18,450 bases of DNA, taken from NCBI GenBank assembly GCA_004555425.1, contig SFID01000044.1, positions 1 to 18,450 on the forward strand, in the 5' to 3' direction. This DNA comes from Bacteroidales bacterium (GTDB taxonomy: Bacteria > Bacteroidota > Bacteroidia > Bacteroidales > Bacteroidaceae). A program made the translations under genes and the position numbers. The notes under the pieces are model-generated. The model was not told the origin of the DNA, did no database searches, and worked only from the letters and a program-made list of their open reading frames with translations. Numbering within the stretch: the stretch's first letter is position 1; each line of letters begins with the position of its first letter. Of this stretch, positions 13,337 through 18,450 are shown piece by piece.

Positions 13337-14416
13337 ATGGCAATGCTCATTTCCAAGTATTGGAATCCGACGAATCTTCTTTCGATTTGGTCGCGTGTTC
13401 GCGCATCCAATTTCCCCAAACCCTTGTCGCCCCTTTTCCCGTACAAACGCACGGTTGAGGACAAAATCAAATCCATCAAGGGTTACAAAAACTCGAACGT
13501 CATCTTGAACGTTTGCGACCCCGACAGCAAAGCGACAATCCGTGGGTCGAGAAAGTTGACGATTCAAGAATATGAGATCCCCGAGTTCCGCGAAGGCATC
13601 ATCCTCTACAATAGCGAGGTTCGCGAAATATCCCGCTATATTGAGGATTACGGCGCCTCACCCGAAAGTCTCGCTGTCTTGGATCAGAAATATCGCGAAT
13701 ATCTTGAGTTGATGAACGGTATCGCCACCAACGCCGAGTTTTTCCGTGCGCAGTTGCTCCAATATGCGAAATTCCAATTCCGCAATCGTGTGGACGACGG
13801 AACGTTCGCGATGGTCGAAGCCAATTTTGACGTTGACCACGAATGGGAAACACACAACGTCGTTCAAGGTGCTGCCAATCTCACCGACCCCGCGAGCGAC
13901 GCGCTGGCAGACATTAACAACCTCATTGACCAGTTCTACATCCAGAATGACGGTGAAGTGATGGGTACGCTCATCATGAACACCTACACGTGGAACTTGC
14001 TCAAACGCAACGACAAACTCGGCGAATGGCTCTTCAACATGCGTCGCGTCGATCCGCGCGATTACTTCAGCACGCTCGGCGTCAACATCATGATCGACAA
14101 CACGTCGTTCCAGACGCAGTTGGCGGATACGACGCCGAAGCAGAAGTACATCGAAGATGGCAACATCTGCATCGTCCCGAATCAGCGTCTCGGGCATATC
14201 GTTTGCTCCGAATCCGACCTTTTCCGCGATATGCTCCGCAACAAATCGCAACGTCCCGACATCGGATACGACGACGAAACGGGCGCCGTTGTCCGTTGCG
14301 TCGAGTACAGTGACCCCGACAAGATTAAGACAACGATCGAGGCGCACATCTTCCCTGCATTCGATACGGGTATGATGGAAAAATGCTGTGTGCTTCGCGG
14401 CAAATTGAACGCGTAG
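13337..14416 (+). CDS. Major capsid protein (lambda gpE-like)
   Basis: A 359-residue protein forming the head shell with an HK97-type fold. Seen: N-terminal SKYWNPTNLLSIWSRV with FPYKRTVEDKIKSIKG; a long charged region around 78-140 (EYEIPEFREGIILYNSEVRE, like the E-loop and spine-helix region of gpE relatives); VMGTLIMNTYTWNLLKRND and FSTLGVNIMIDNTSF, the strand-helix pattern of the A and P domains; NICIVPNQRLGHIV; and RCVEYSDPDKIKTTIEAHIFPAF near the end. Length fits gpE members. ATG at 13337 has TAGGAGG upstream, 15 bases after the decoration gene. It is followed by a 332-nt gap with strong hairpins. The long open frame on the opposite strand is a codon-usage shadow. Confidence 0.85.
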   Translation: MAMLISKYWNPTNLLSIWSRVRASNFPKPLSPLFPYKRTVEDKIKSIKGYKNSNVILNVCDPDSKATIRGSRKLTIQEYEIPEFREGIILYNSEVREISRYIEDYGASPESLAVLDQKYREYLELMNGIATNAEFFRAQLLQYAKFQFRNRVDDGTFAMVEANFDVDHEWETHNVVQGAANLTDPASDALADINNLIDQFYIQNDGEVMGTLIMNTYTWNLLKRNDKLGEWLFNMRRVDPRDYFSTLGVNIMIDNTSFQTQLADTTPKQKYIEDGNICIVPNQRLGHIVCSESDLFRDMLRNKSQRPDIGYDDETGAVVRCVEYSDPDKIKTTIEAHIFPAFDTGMMEKCCVLRGKLNA

Positions 14417-14470
14417 CGTCGAGGATTTGGATGGTGGGTCGCGCAGTCCACGGTGTGCGTACTCTTCTCG

Positions 14471-14502
14471 CCCGCCATCCGCCACCCGTAGCGTGGGGCG
14501 GG
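14471..14502 (+). promoter_or_regulatory. Strong GC hairpin after the capsid gene
   Basis: CCCGCC (14471-14476) pairs with GGCGGG (14497-14502), and CCAC (14482-14485) pairs with GTGG (14493-14496) inside it, leaving a 5-nt bulge. On the + strand it is followed by TACAAAAAAAA, not T, so it is not a rightward intrinsic terminator. Sitting 55 nt after the capsid stop, it could protect the capsid mRNA 3' end or mark a processing site, letting capsid mRNA outlast the downstream genes. Confidence 0.5.
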
Positions 14503-14505
14503 TAC

Positions 14506-14539
14506 AAAAAAAAGCGGGATTTCTCACGAAGTCCCGCTT
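14506..14539 (-). terminator. Intrinsic terminator, leftward, in the late cluster
   Basis: AAGCGGGATTTC (14512-14523) pairs with GAAGTCCCGCTT (14528-14539) through 12 pairs including one G-T wobble, with a TCAC loop. On the leftward strand the stem runs into eight T (complement of the A-run at 14506-14513). On the + strand only CTTCACC follows, so rightward use for the capsid gene would be weak. All annotated neighbours run rightward, so it points to a leftward transcript. Confidence 0.8.
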
Positions 14540-14691
14540 CTTCACCAACTTATTCTAATAAGGAAAAAATATGATCTGTGAAACAGTCACATATTCATCA
14601 CACAATGAACAACAAGTCTTTGCGCCAGTGTGAGGGCGACCTTCGAGCGGAAAACGAAAATGGCAACAAACCGCTCTTATCGGTTAGACAA
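14506..14691 (-). ncRNA. Candidate small RNA antisense to the late mRNA (about 185 nt)
   Basis: A near-consensus leftward promoter (14697-14725) and a leftward intrinsic terminator (14506-14539) frame about 185 nt in the gap between the capsid and connector genes. The leftward strand has no ORF of note: its only ATG-started frames are a few codons long. Several hairpins can form in the RNA: GAGCGG with CCGCUC (14676-14671 with 14650-14645), CUUAU-UAGA-AUAAG (around 14562-14549), AAUAUG with CAUAUU (around 14594-14567), then the terminator. It would be fully complementary to the connector gene's leader region of the late mRNA, up to about 60 nt from its ATG. Function unknown: an antisense regulator of late genes, a trans-acting sRNA or a host decoy are all open. 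I know no RNA family that matches. Confidence 0.55.
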
Positions 14692-14696
14692 ATGCG

Positions 14697-14725
14697 TCTA
14701 TAACAGAGGCACACACCGCTGTCAA
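14697..14725 (-). promoter_or_regulatory. Near-consensus sigma-70 promoter, leftward
   Basis: TTGACA (14725-14720), exactly 17 bp, then TATAGA (14702-14697). This is the best promoter in the window by eye: perfect -35 and 4 of 6 at the -10. The start would be near 14690. TAGAC-n6-GTCTA (14700-14685) spans the -10 and start and could bind a regulator. No leftward gene follows before the terminator 160 bases on. It does not carry the TTTACAAA palindrome of L1 and L2. Confidence 0.65.
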
Positions 14726-14748
14726 GAAAAAAAAGAGGAGGCGTACAA

Positions 14749-15231
14749 ATGTTAGATCCGAAGCCCGTTCCCAACTTTATTCCGCCCATCGACATTGGAA
14801 AAGAACCGCCCGACACGGACATGGAAACAAAGGTGCGCTACGTCTACGAGCTTGTAGGCGACAAGCAGACGTTCAGCCACACAAAAGTGCTCATTACCTT
14901 GCACGAGGCGGCGTCGCTCATTCTCAGCTACACCAATCGCACGCAGTTGCCAAAAGAGTTGGACTGGATGCAAGTGCGCATCGCCGCAGACTTGTTGCTC
15001 TACCGCACGCCTGACGTAGACAGAGATGGCGGTCCGAACGCCGACCCACTCATGGACAACCTCAAGCGCATACGCCAAGACGATGTGGAGTTTGAGGCGC
15101 AAGACAAAGATGATACCTACGTGCTCTCGATGGACAAGAATAACGCCAATGTGGAGTTCCTAAAGGATTATGCCCTATTGCTGCAAATGTGGCGGTTAAT
15201 GCCGCGAGGGGGACGCCGTGGACACTGTTAA
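14749..15231 (+). CDS. Head-tail connector (gp6-like adaptor)
   Basis: 160 residues. The core TLHEAASLILSYTNRTQLPKELDWMQVRIAADLLLYR (about 50-86) is the helical pattern of gp6-like connector proteins (a helix beginning with a coverage of the DNA end, then a loop and a helix ending in an LL/LY pattern). These form the ring between the portal and the stopper. The first 22 residues are Pro/Asp-rich and probably disordered; the end is Gly/Arg-rich (MPRGGRRGHC). ATG at 14749 has AGAGGAGG about 8 bases upstream. Its last 14 bases overlap the next gene, which begins with GTG. Capsid, connector and stopper in this order match many Siphovirus and Myovirus head-completion cassettes. Confidence 0.7.
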   Translation: MLDPKPVPNFIPPIDIGKEPPDTDMETKVRYVYELVGDKQTFSHTKVLITLHEAASLILSYTNRTQLPKELDWMQVRIAADLLLYRTPDVDRDGGPNADPLMDNLKRIRQDDVEFEAQDKDDTYVLSMDKNNANVEFLKDYALLLQMWRLMPRGGRRGHC

Positions 15232-15595
15232 ATGGAATCTGTATGCCGATAGGCTTAAGCGCGTCTTCGACGATTTGATAACGTGCGACATCTGGCGTTC
15301 CGTCAAGGGTGTTGACCACGTGGGCGGCGACACCGAGCGATACGAGAAGTTGCATGAAGGTGTGGAATGCCAAGTGTCGCATCACCCCATCCCAAAGGAA
15401 AATCTCACGGGCACACCAGGCTACACGCATTTATCCTCAACACTACGCGTCCACATGCACCCAGAGGCGGATGTGCGTGATGGAGACATTCTCGTTTTGC
15501 ACATGCGTCCAGAACGACAAGTCGTTGTTTCTCGCACAGCCTGCTACACCACACACACCCGACTTGAGGTCGCCCCCGTGGACAATATGGTGTAA
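15218..15595 (+). CDS. Head closure (stopper)-like protein
   Basis: 125 residues starting at GTG (15218), preceded by GAGGGGG inside the connector gene. Seen: a helical N-terminus (VKWNLYADRLKRVFDDLI), then beta sequence (HEGVECQVSHHPIP; TLRVHMHPEADVRDGDILVLHMRPERQVVVSRTACYTTHTRLEVAP). The phrase around VRDGDILVLH resembles the part of phage head-closure proteins that gives GDxI/V on a beta barrel. Family assignment rests mostly on position, directly after the gp6-like connector and before the gp10-like neck gene. The 14-nt overlap indicates translational coupling. Downstream lies a 669-nt non-coding region with an iteron-like array. Confidence 0.55.
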   Translation: MDTVKWNLYADRLKRVFDDLITCDIWRSVKGVDHVGGDTERYEKLHEGVECQVSHHPIPKENLTGTPGYTHLSSTLRVHMHPEADVRDGDILVLHMRPERQVVVSRTACYTTHTRLEVAPVDNMV

Positions 15596-15605
15596 GAGGG
15601 CGTTT

Positions 15606-15924
15606 GTATCAGTCGAATTAACTTAAAAGTTATTTAATTTTTTAGAGATTTTTGCCCATTGTATCAAATGTAGCAGTCGAATTAACTTAAAAGTTATTTA
15701 ATTTTTTAGAGACTTTTTGCAGTGTATCAAATGTAGCACTCGAATTAACTTAAAAGTTATTTAATTTTTTAGAGACAATTTCGCCACTTTCCAATTCAAA
15801 ATGGAACCGATTTCGTTATTGTATCAAATGTAGCATCGAGTAAAAAACGCACTTTTTTAATCTCGATTTTTTGTATCATTTGTGTCAAGAGAATTAACTT
15901 AAAAGTTATTTAATTTTTTAGAGG
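15606..15924. repeat. Iteron-like AT-rich array: four ~52-bp units plus a half unit
   Basis: Each unit is GTATCAAATGTAGCA, then TCG, then the 34-bp element that begins GAATTAACTTAAAAGTTATT and ends TTTTTTAGAGA. The 34-bp elements lie at 15615-15648, 15679-15712, 15742-15775 and 15891-15924 (last base differs). The GTATCA part leads them at 15606 (shortened by 9 bp), 15661, 15723 and 15873 (diverged), and one copy stands alone at 15821-15835. Starts are 64, 63 and 149 bp apart. Read leftward, each GTATCA part gives TTTGATACA, three times near TGATACAAT, which resembles an extended -10. The design fits a replication origin, a partition site or a promoter array; nothing here decides which. Confidence 0.85.
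15835..15872 (+). terminator. Rho-independent terminator, rightward, inside the array
   Basis: ATCGAG (15835-15840) pairs with CTCGAT (15862-15867), and TAAAAAA (15841-15847) with TTTTTTA (15853-15859), leaving an AT bulge and a CGCAC loop. Six T (15867-15872) follow on the + strand. It probably ends transcription of the capsid-connector-stopper genes, so the neck and tail genes need their own promoter. Confidence 0.7.
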
Positions 15925-15945
15925 TAAAGTCTCTAAAAAATTAAA
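15909..15945. repeat. Perfect 15-bp inverted repeat at the array end
   Basis: TTTAATTTTTTAGAG (15909-15923), the 3' part of the fourth array unit, is followed 7 bp later by its exact reverse complement (15931-15945). The inverted half is thus a fifth, reversed copy of the array core. It can form a cruciform or RNA hairpin but has no GC-rich stem, so it is not a normal terminator. Confidence 0.8.
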
Positions 15946-15992
15946 AAGATTTATAGTTTATTGAGACAACGCATATTTATATTTTTTACACA

Positions 15993-16015
15993 AAACCCGC
16001 CTGTGGTGCGGGTTT
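15993..16015 (-). terminator. GC hairpin, possible leftward terminator
   Basis: AAACCCGC (15993-16000) pairs with GCGGGTTT (16008-16015). On the leftward strand it continues TTTTGTGTAAAA, a short T-run; on the + strand it continues GCGGGG. A leftward -35/-10-like pair (TTGACG, 17 bp, TCTAAA at 16176-16148) lies upstream of it on that strand and could make a ~150-nt RNA, but the -10 is poor and the DNA is AT-rich. The stem is sure, its use is not. Confidence 0.45.
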
Positions 16016-16034
16016 GCGGGGTGTCGGTGTCACT

Positions 16035-16053
16035 TTTACAAAGATTTTGTAAA
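16035..16053. promoter_or_regulatory. Palindrome TTTACAAA-GAT-TTTGTAAA (operator-like site D)
   Basis: Identical in its 19-bp palindrome to the one in the L2 promoter (8463-8481), and preceded by CACT on both sites. Here no TTGACA lies at the right distance on either strand. It may be an operator that has lost its promoter, a binding site used for DNA organisation, or part of a weak promoter for nearby RNA. Confidence 0.55.
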
Positions 16054-16209
16054 AATCGACTTCAAACTTTCTTACGGAAAATGTTTTTCTATTTTTGTTT
16101 TTTTGCATTTTAGATTTTTTCGCGTGTATAAGGTTTTGAGAAGTGTTTTTAGAATTGGGGATCACCCTACCGTCAAATTTGGGCGTCACCTGATACAAAA
16201 CTTGGGAAC

Positions 16210-16238
16210 TTGCGACTACCCCCATTTTGTTATACAGT
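16210..16238 (+). promoter_or_regulatory. Candidate promoter of the neck and tail genes
   Basis: TTGCGA (16210-16215) with TACAGT (16233-16238) at 17 bp, or TGTTATACA (16228-16236) read as an extended -10. Either gives a start near 16244, just before the ribosome site GTGAGG of the gene at 16265. A promoter is expected here because a terminator lies upstream at 15835-15872. The match to consensus is only fair. Confidence 0.4.
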
Positions 16239-16264
16239 GATTTGGTGTGGAGGTGAGGTCTGAG

Positions 16265-17401
16265 ATGAGAACGATCGGCGTCAAAGGTGTAAGCATCGGA
16301 ACGGGGGCAACCGCAAATGCCAACCGCCCCCACGCTATAAGGGTGAGATACAAGAATGAGCGGTATGACTACGTTCGCGCGTATCGGGAATTTACAATCA
16401 CCGACCATATCGCTCTCGACGCGATTCGCAACAAATCTGCAACCGCCGTACAACGCCGTATAGCCGTCAAACGACGTAGCATAAGGGGTATAGCCGGCAA
16501 AGACGTTGCGACGAATCTGAAGCGGCTTGAGGGCTATTTGGAGCGTATTTTCCAACAGGGTTTCTTGAGCGGGTTGGCGAGGTATGCACCCAACAATTCT
16601 GGCAACCTCCGCAACGCTGGTATGTTTCGACTTGTAGTAAGGGTCACACCGCTCGGTCGTAGCTATGCCCTTGAGAAGCCCTCAAAGGCGCACACAACCG
16701 AGAAATTCCGCGTCGCCCTTGTCATTACACCTAATCCCGACGCGCGCGGAGCGGCGGCAAAAGACGCCTACTACACGCGCCTTGTCAAGGGTTGTGAAGC
16801 CATCCGAGGGTTGTGGACGAGGTATCCCGACGGGGTGTTGCGCCGCGTCGAATACTATAAGCGTCGAAAGAGGTATTATGTCAAGAAGCGACTTAAGACC
16901 CGCGCGTTTCAGTTCAACCGCTATCGAGACGGCACGGTCATCGAGGTGCCAGCGAGTAGCGTCTTCACCATCGGTGAGAATAAGAGATCGACACGCCCCG
17001 CCCAACCGAACAATTTCCTCGATCTCGCAGGCAAAGAGGGTTTGCGTAGGGTAGAGCGCTATCTCGACGCACACGGGTACTTCACCATGCGCGTCAACCC
17101 GAACAACCCACGCCGCATCCAAGAATCGCGTCTCGCAGGCAAAGCGGAAATGAGGGCGATCCACATGGCACCGATCCTATCCGACAAACACGAGCGCGAG
17201 TACAACATTAAGTACGAGTGGAAGTTCGACGACCCCTACGAGGAGTACATCGAGCGTGAGGCACTAGAGGATGATATCCGTAACTACAAGAGCATAAAAT
17301 CGTATCGTCAGCTAGTCGCTACGGTCGAATATGATCGCGAACGGCGGCTAGCGGTTCAGCTCCACGGCGACGATGGAGATGAGCCGTCAACCCCGTTCTA
17401 A
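16265..17401 (+). CDS. Neck / tail-completion protein with gp10-like domain
   Basis: 378 residues, very basic. After an N-terminal beta stretch (PHAIRVRYKNERYDYVRAYREF), the segment RLEGYLERIFQQGFLSGLARYAPNNSGNLRNAG (around 80-112) has the helix plus AP-x-n-SG-x-L pattern of HK97 gp10-like proteins, which sit between head and tail. A long extension follows with a Lys/Arg-rich region (VEYYKRRKRYYVKKRLKTR) and an acidic C-terminus (DDPYEEYIEREALEDDI, ending HGDDGDEPSTPF). The family usually has 110-180 residues, so this one is more than twice as long, and the extra part is unrecognised. ATG at 16265 is chosen over GTG at 16247 because GTGAGG lies 6 bases upstream. It is the first gene after the iteron-like gap. 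Confidence 0.5.
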   Translation: MRTIGVKGVSIGTGATANANRPHAIRVRYKNERYDYVRAYREFTITDHIALDAIRNKSATAVQRRIAVKRRSIRGIAGKDVATNLKRLEGYLERIFQQGFLSGLARYAPNNSGNLRNAGMFRLVVRVTPLGRSYALEKPSKAHTTEKFRVALVITPNPDARGAAAKDAYYTRLVKGCEAIRGLWTRYPDGVLRRVEYYKRRKRYYVKKRLKTRAFQFNRYRDGTVIEVPASSVFTIGENKRSTRPAQPNNFLDLAGKEGLRRVERYLDAHGYFTMRVNPNNPRRIQESRLAGKAEMRAIHMAPILSDKHEREYNIKYEWKFDDPYEEYIEREALEDDIRNYKSIKSYRQLVATVEYDRERRLAVQLHGDDGDEPSTPF

Positions 17402-17427
17402 TTCGCGAGGCGAGAGGAGATAGAGAG

Positions 17428-17829
17428 ATGATTGAAGAGGAATTGGCGATTTACATAGCCGCCATACGCGCGGCATTCCCCAACACACCCATTTACACCG
17501 AGAGGGTCGTGCAGGATGCCATCAAAGAGGGTTTCTATTTCGAGGAGGTATCGGCTCAATCGCAGCGCGAGCAACCCGACACTTTCATCGATATTACGAC
17601 CTACAAACTTTACTTTTATCCGTCATTAGACGATATTAGCATTGTGCAAGCGCGACTTCGCGATGTTCGTCGTTGGATGGAGATCGATTTGCAATGGTTG
17701 CCGTTTGTGCGCGATTTCGAGTATACACAACGTCAGGATTATTTGGTCACTACGTTCCGATTGTGGCGGCATTATCGCCTCGTAGACGATGGGAAGCCTT
17801 TGATGGGTACGTTGACCGTGAAACCGTAA
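17428..17829 (+). CDS. Tail terminator-like protein (DUF6838-like)
   Basis: 133 residues. The opening MIEEELAIYIAAIRAAFPNTPIYTERVVQDAIKEGFYFEEV, then DTFIDITTYKLYFYPS and VRRWMEIDLQWLPF, follows the pattern of the small phage proteins (DUF6838) that end tail tubes: a helix, YTE-x-V, a beta strand with FxI, and a YFP-type motif. In Firmicutes contractile-tail phages this protein sits between the neck gene and the sheath, as here. ATG at 17428 follows GAGAGGAG, 26 bases after the neck gene. It ends 29 bases before the sheath gene. The call relies on pattern and order. Confidence 0.65.
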   Translation: MIEEELAIYIAAIRAAFPNTPIYTERVVQDAIKEGFYFEEVSAQSQREQPDTFIDITTYKLYFYPSLDDISIVQARLRDVRRWMEIDLQWLPFVRDFEYTQRQDYLVTTFRLWRHYRLVDDGKPLMGTLTVKP

Positions 17830-17858
17830 CACTGTCTTTTCTTTGAATGGAGGATATT

Positions 17859-18450
17859 ATGGCAGGTGGGAGTTTTTCCAGCATGAATAAGGTCATCCCT
17901 GGTATCTACTACAAGATAAGCAAGCAGGCAGTCCAGCAGCCGCTTCTTACCGCCAGTGGCGTCTTGTTGTGGATTGGGGAACGTACATGGGGCGATGCGG
18001 TCGAACGCATTTCCCTCGACGATTACAGCAAAGATGTTTGCTACCGCAAGACGGGTTTGTCCAACACAAGCAAGCGGATGGAATTGTTCGCTCAATCGTG
18101 TCAGGAGTTGATTGCCTACGACCCGCGTGAAGGTCGCGCGAAAGCCTCGGCCACAGCGTTTGGGGATAAAGTAACAATCACTGCCGCGAAGCCCGGCTCG
18201 CTCGGCAATAGCATTTCCGTCGTCATTATCGACTACTCGGCGGATGTAGCCGAAGTTCGCACGTCTGTCGATGGTGTCGTCCAACACCGCCAACGCGTCA
18301 AGAAATTGGGCGAGTTGGTGAGTAACGATTGGGTCGTCTTTGGCGTAGAAGCCGCCAACGCTGATGTTTCGGCGCACAGCGACTTTGGGACTGTCAACCT
18401 CACAGGCGGATCGGATGGTACGGCAGCTGGCGGTGCGGTAGGCGCAGGCA
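17859..18450 (+). CDS. Contractile tail sheath protein, N-terminal part (XkdK-like)
   Basis: Starts at ATG 17859 after GGAGGA and stays open to the window edge, so it is 3'-truncated (about 197 residues seen). It begins MAGGSFSSMNKVIPGIYYKI, a typical sheath N-terminus (VPGVY). It continues with a beta region, then AAKPGSLGNSISVVIIDY near 111-128, the PG-x-LGN signature of tail sheath proteins, and VNLTGGSDGTA near 180-190, matching the LTGG-x-DG motif that precedes the next domain. Sheath subunits contract to drive the tail tube through the envelope, so the phage is a myovirus type. The rest of the gene and the tube gene should lie just beyond the right edge. Confidence 0.85.
   Translation, partial: MAGGSFSSMNKVIPGIYYKISKQAVQQPLLTASGVLLWIGERTWGDAVERISLDDYSKDVCYRKTGLSNTSKRMELFAQSCQELIAYDPREGRAKASATAFGDKVTITAAKPGSLGNSISVVIIDYSADVAEVRTSVDGVVQHRQRVKKLGELVSNDWVVFGVEAANADVSAHSDFGTVNLTGGSDGTAAGGAVGAG

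Noticed and set aside
13658..14548. 296-codon leftward frame opposite the capsid gene
   Set aside because: Antisense shadow of a well-supported capsid gene; the sequence has no family features and no ribosome site.
15606..15890. Tandem rightward promoters made of TTGTAT-17-TTAACT in each array unit
   Set aside because: The -10 match is poor in every unit. The leftward TGATACAAT reading is better but has no -35, so promoter function is left as an option only.
15986..16555. 189-codon leftward frame, including a 40-residue Lys-rich tail
   Set aside because: Runs opposite the neck gene and through hairpins; no ribosome site near any start, and its end includes the terminator-like stem.

Overview
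The window reads as part of a tailed-phage or prophage genome with a contractile tail. The evidence is a late cluster (scaffold, decoration protein, gpE-type major capsid protein, gp6-like connector, neck protein, tail terminator, XkdK-like tail sheath) facing a leftward block of replication and nucleotide genes (family-B DNA polymerase, VRR-NUC nuclease, ssDNA-binding-like protein, SF2 helicase, two deoxynucleoside kinases, EcoRI-type adenine methyltransferase, PAPS-reductase-like enzyme, exported lytic transglycosylase). Strong GGAGG-type ribosome sites, the polymerase type and the XkdK-like tail order suggest a Gram-positive (Firmicutes-like) host; this is an inference. Stop codons are used normally. 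No terminase, portal, holin, integrase or tRNA is seen.

Layout. (1) 1-1359 has no convincing complete gene: a rightward terminator (41-74), about 0.9 kb of interleaved GC-rich short repeats, then AT-rich direct and inverted repeats. (2) 1360-8398 is a leftward operon (L2). It starts from a TTGACA-17-TAAAAA promoter at 8461-8489. (3) 8564-12007 is a second leftward operon (L1), from polymerase to the ssDNA-binding-like protein. It starts from a promoter of the same design at 12088-12116 and ends in an intrinsic terminator at 8501-8534, directly upstream of the L2 promoter. (4) 12163-18450 holds rightward virion genes and is cut off inside the tail sheath gene. It is interrupted by two long gaps, 14417-14748 and 15596-16264.

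The most interesting content is non-coding. Both leftward promoters have a TTTACAAA-n3-TTTGTAAA palindrome across the spacer and -10, and related palindromes lie at 1083-1107 and 16035-16053, suggesting one regulator with several operators. The gap after the capsid gene holds a near-consensus leftward promoter and a leftward intrinsic terminator framing about 185 nt with no ORF, a candidate small RNA antisense to the late mRNA. A weaker mirror-image case (about 58 nt, rightward) sits in the L2 gap at 7908-8000. The gap at 15596-16264 carries an AT-rich array of four ~52-bp iteron-like units, with a rightward terminator inside it and a perfect 15-bp inverted repeat at its end.

How the genes work together: L1 would supply replication proteins; L2 would supply nucleotides, a helicase, DNA methylation, a sulfur-chemistry enzyme and a cell-wall enzyme; the rightward genes build head, neck and tail. 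All family calls come from reading motifs by eye; no search was run.
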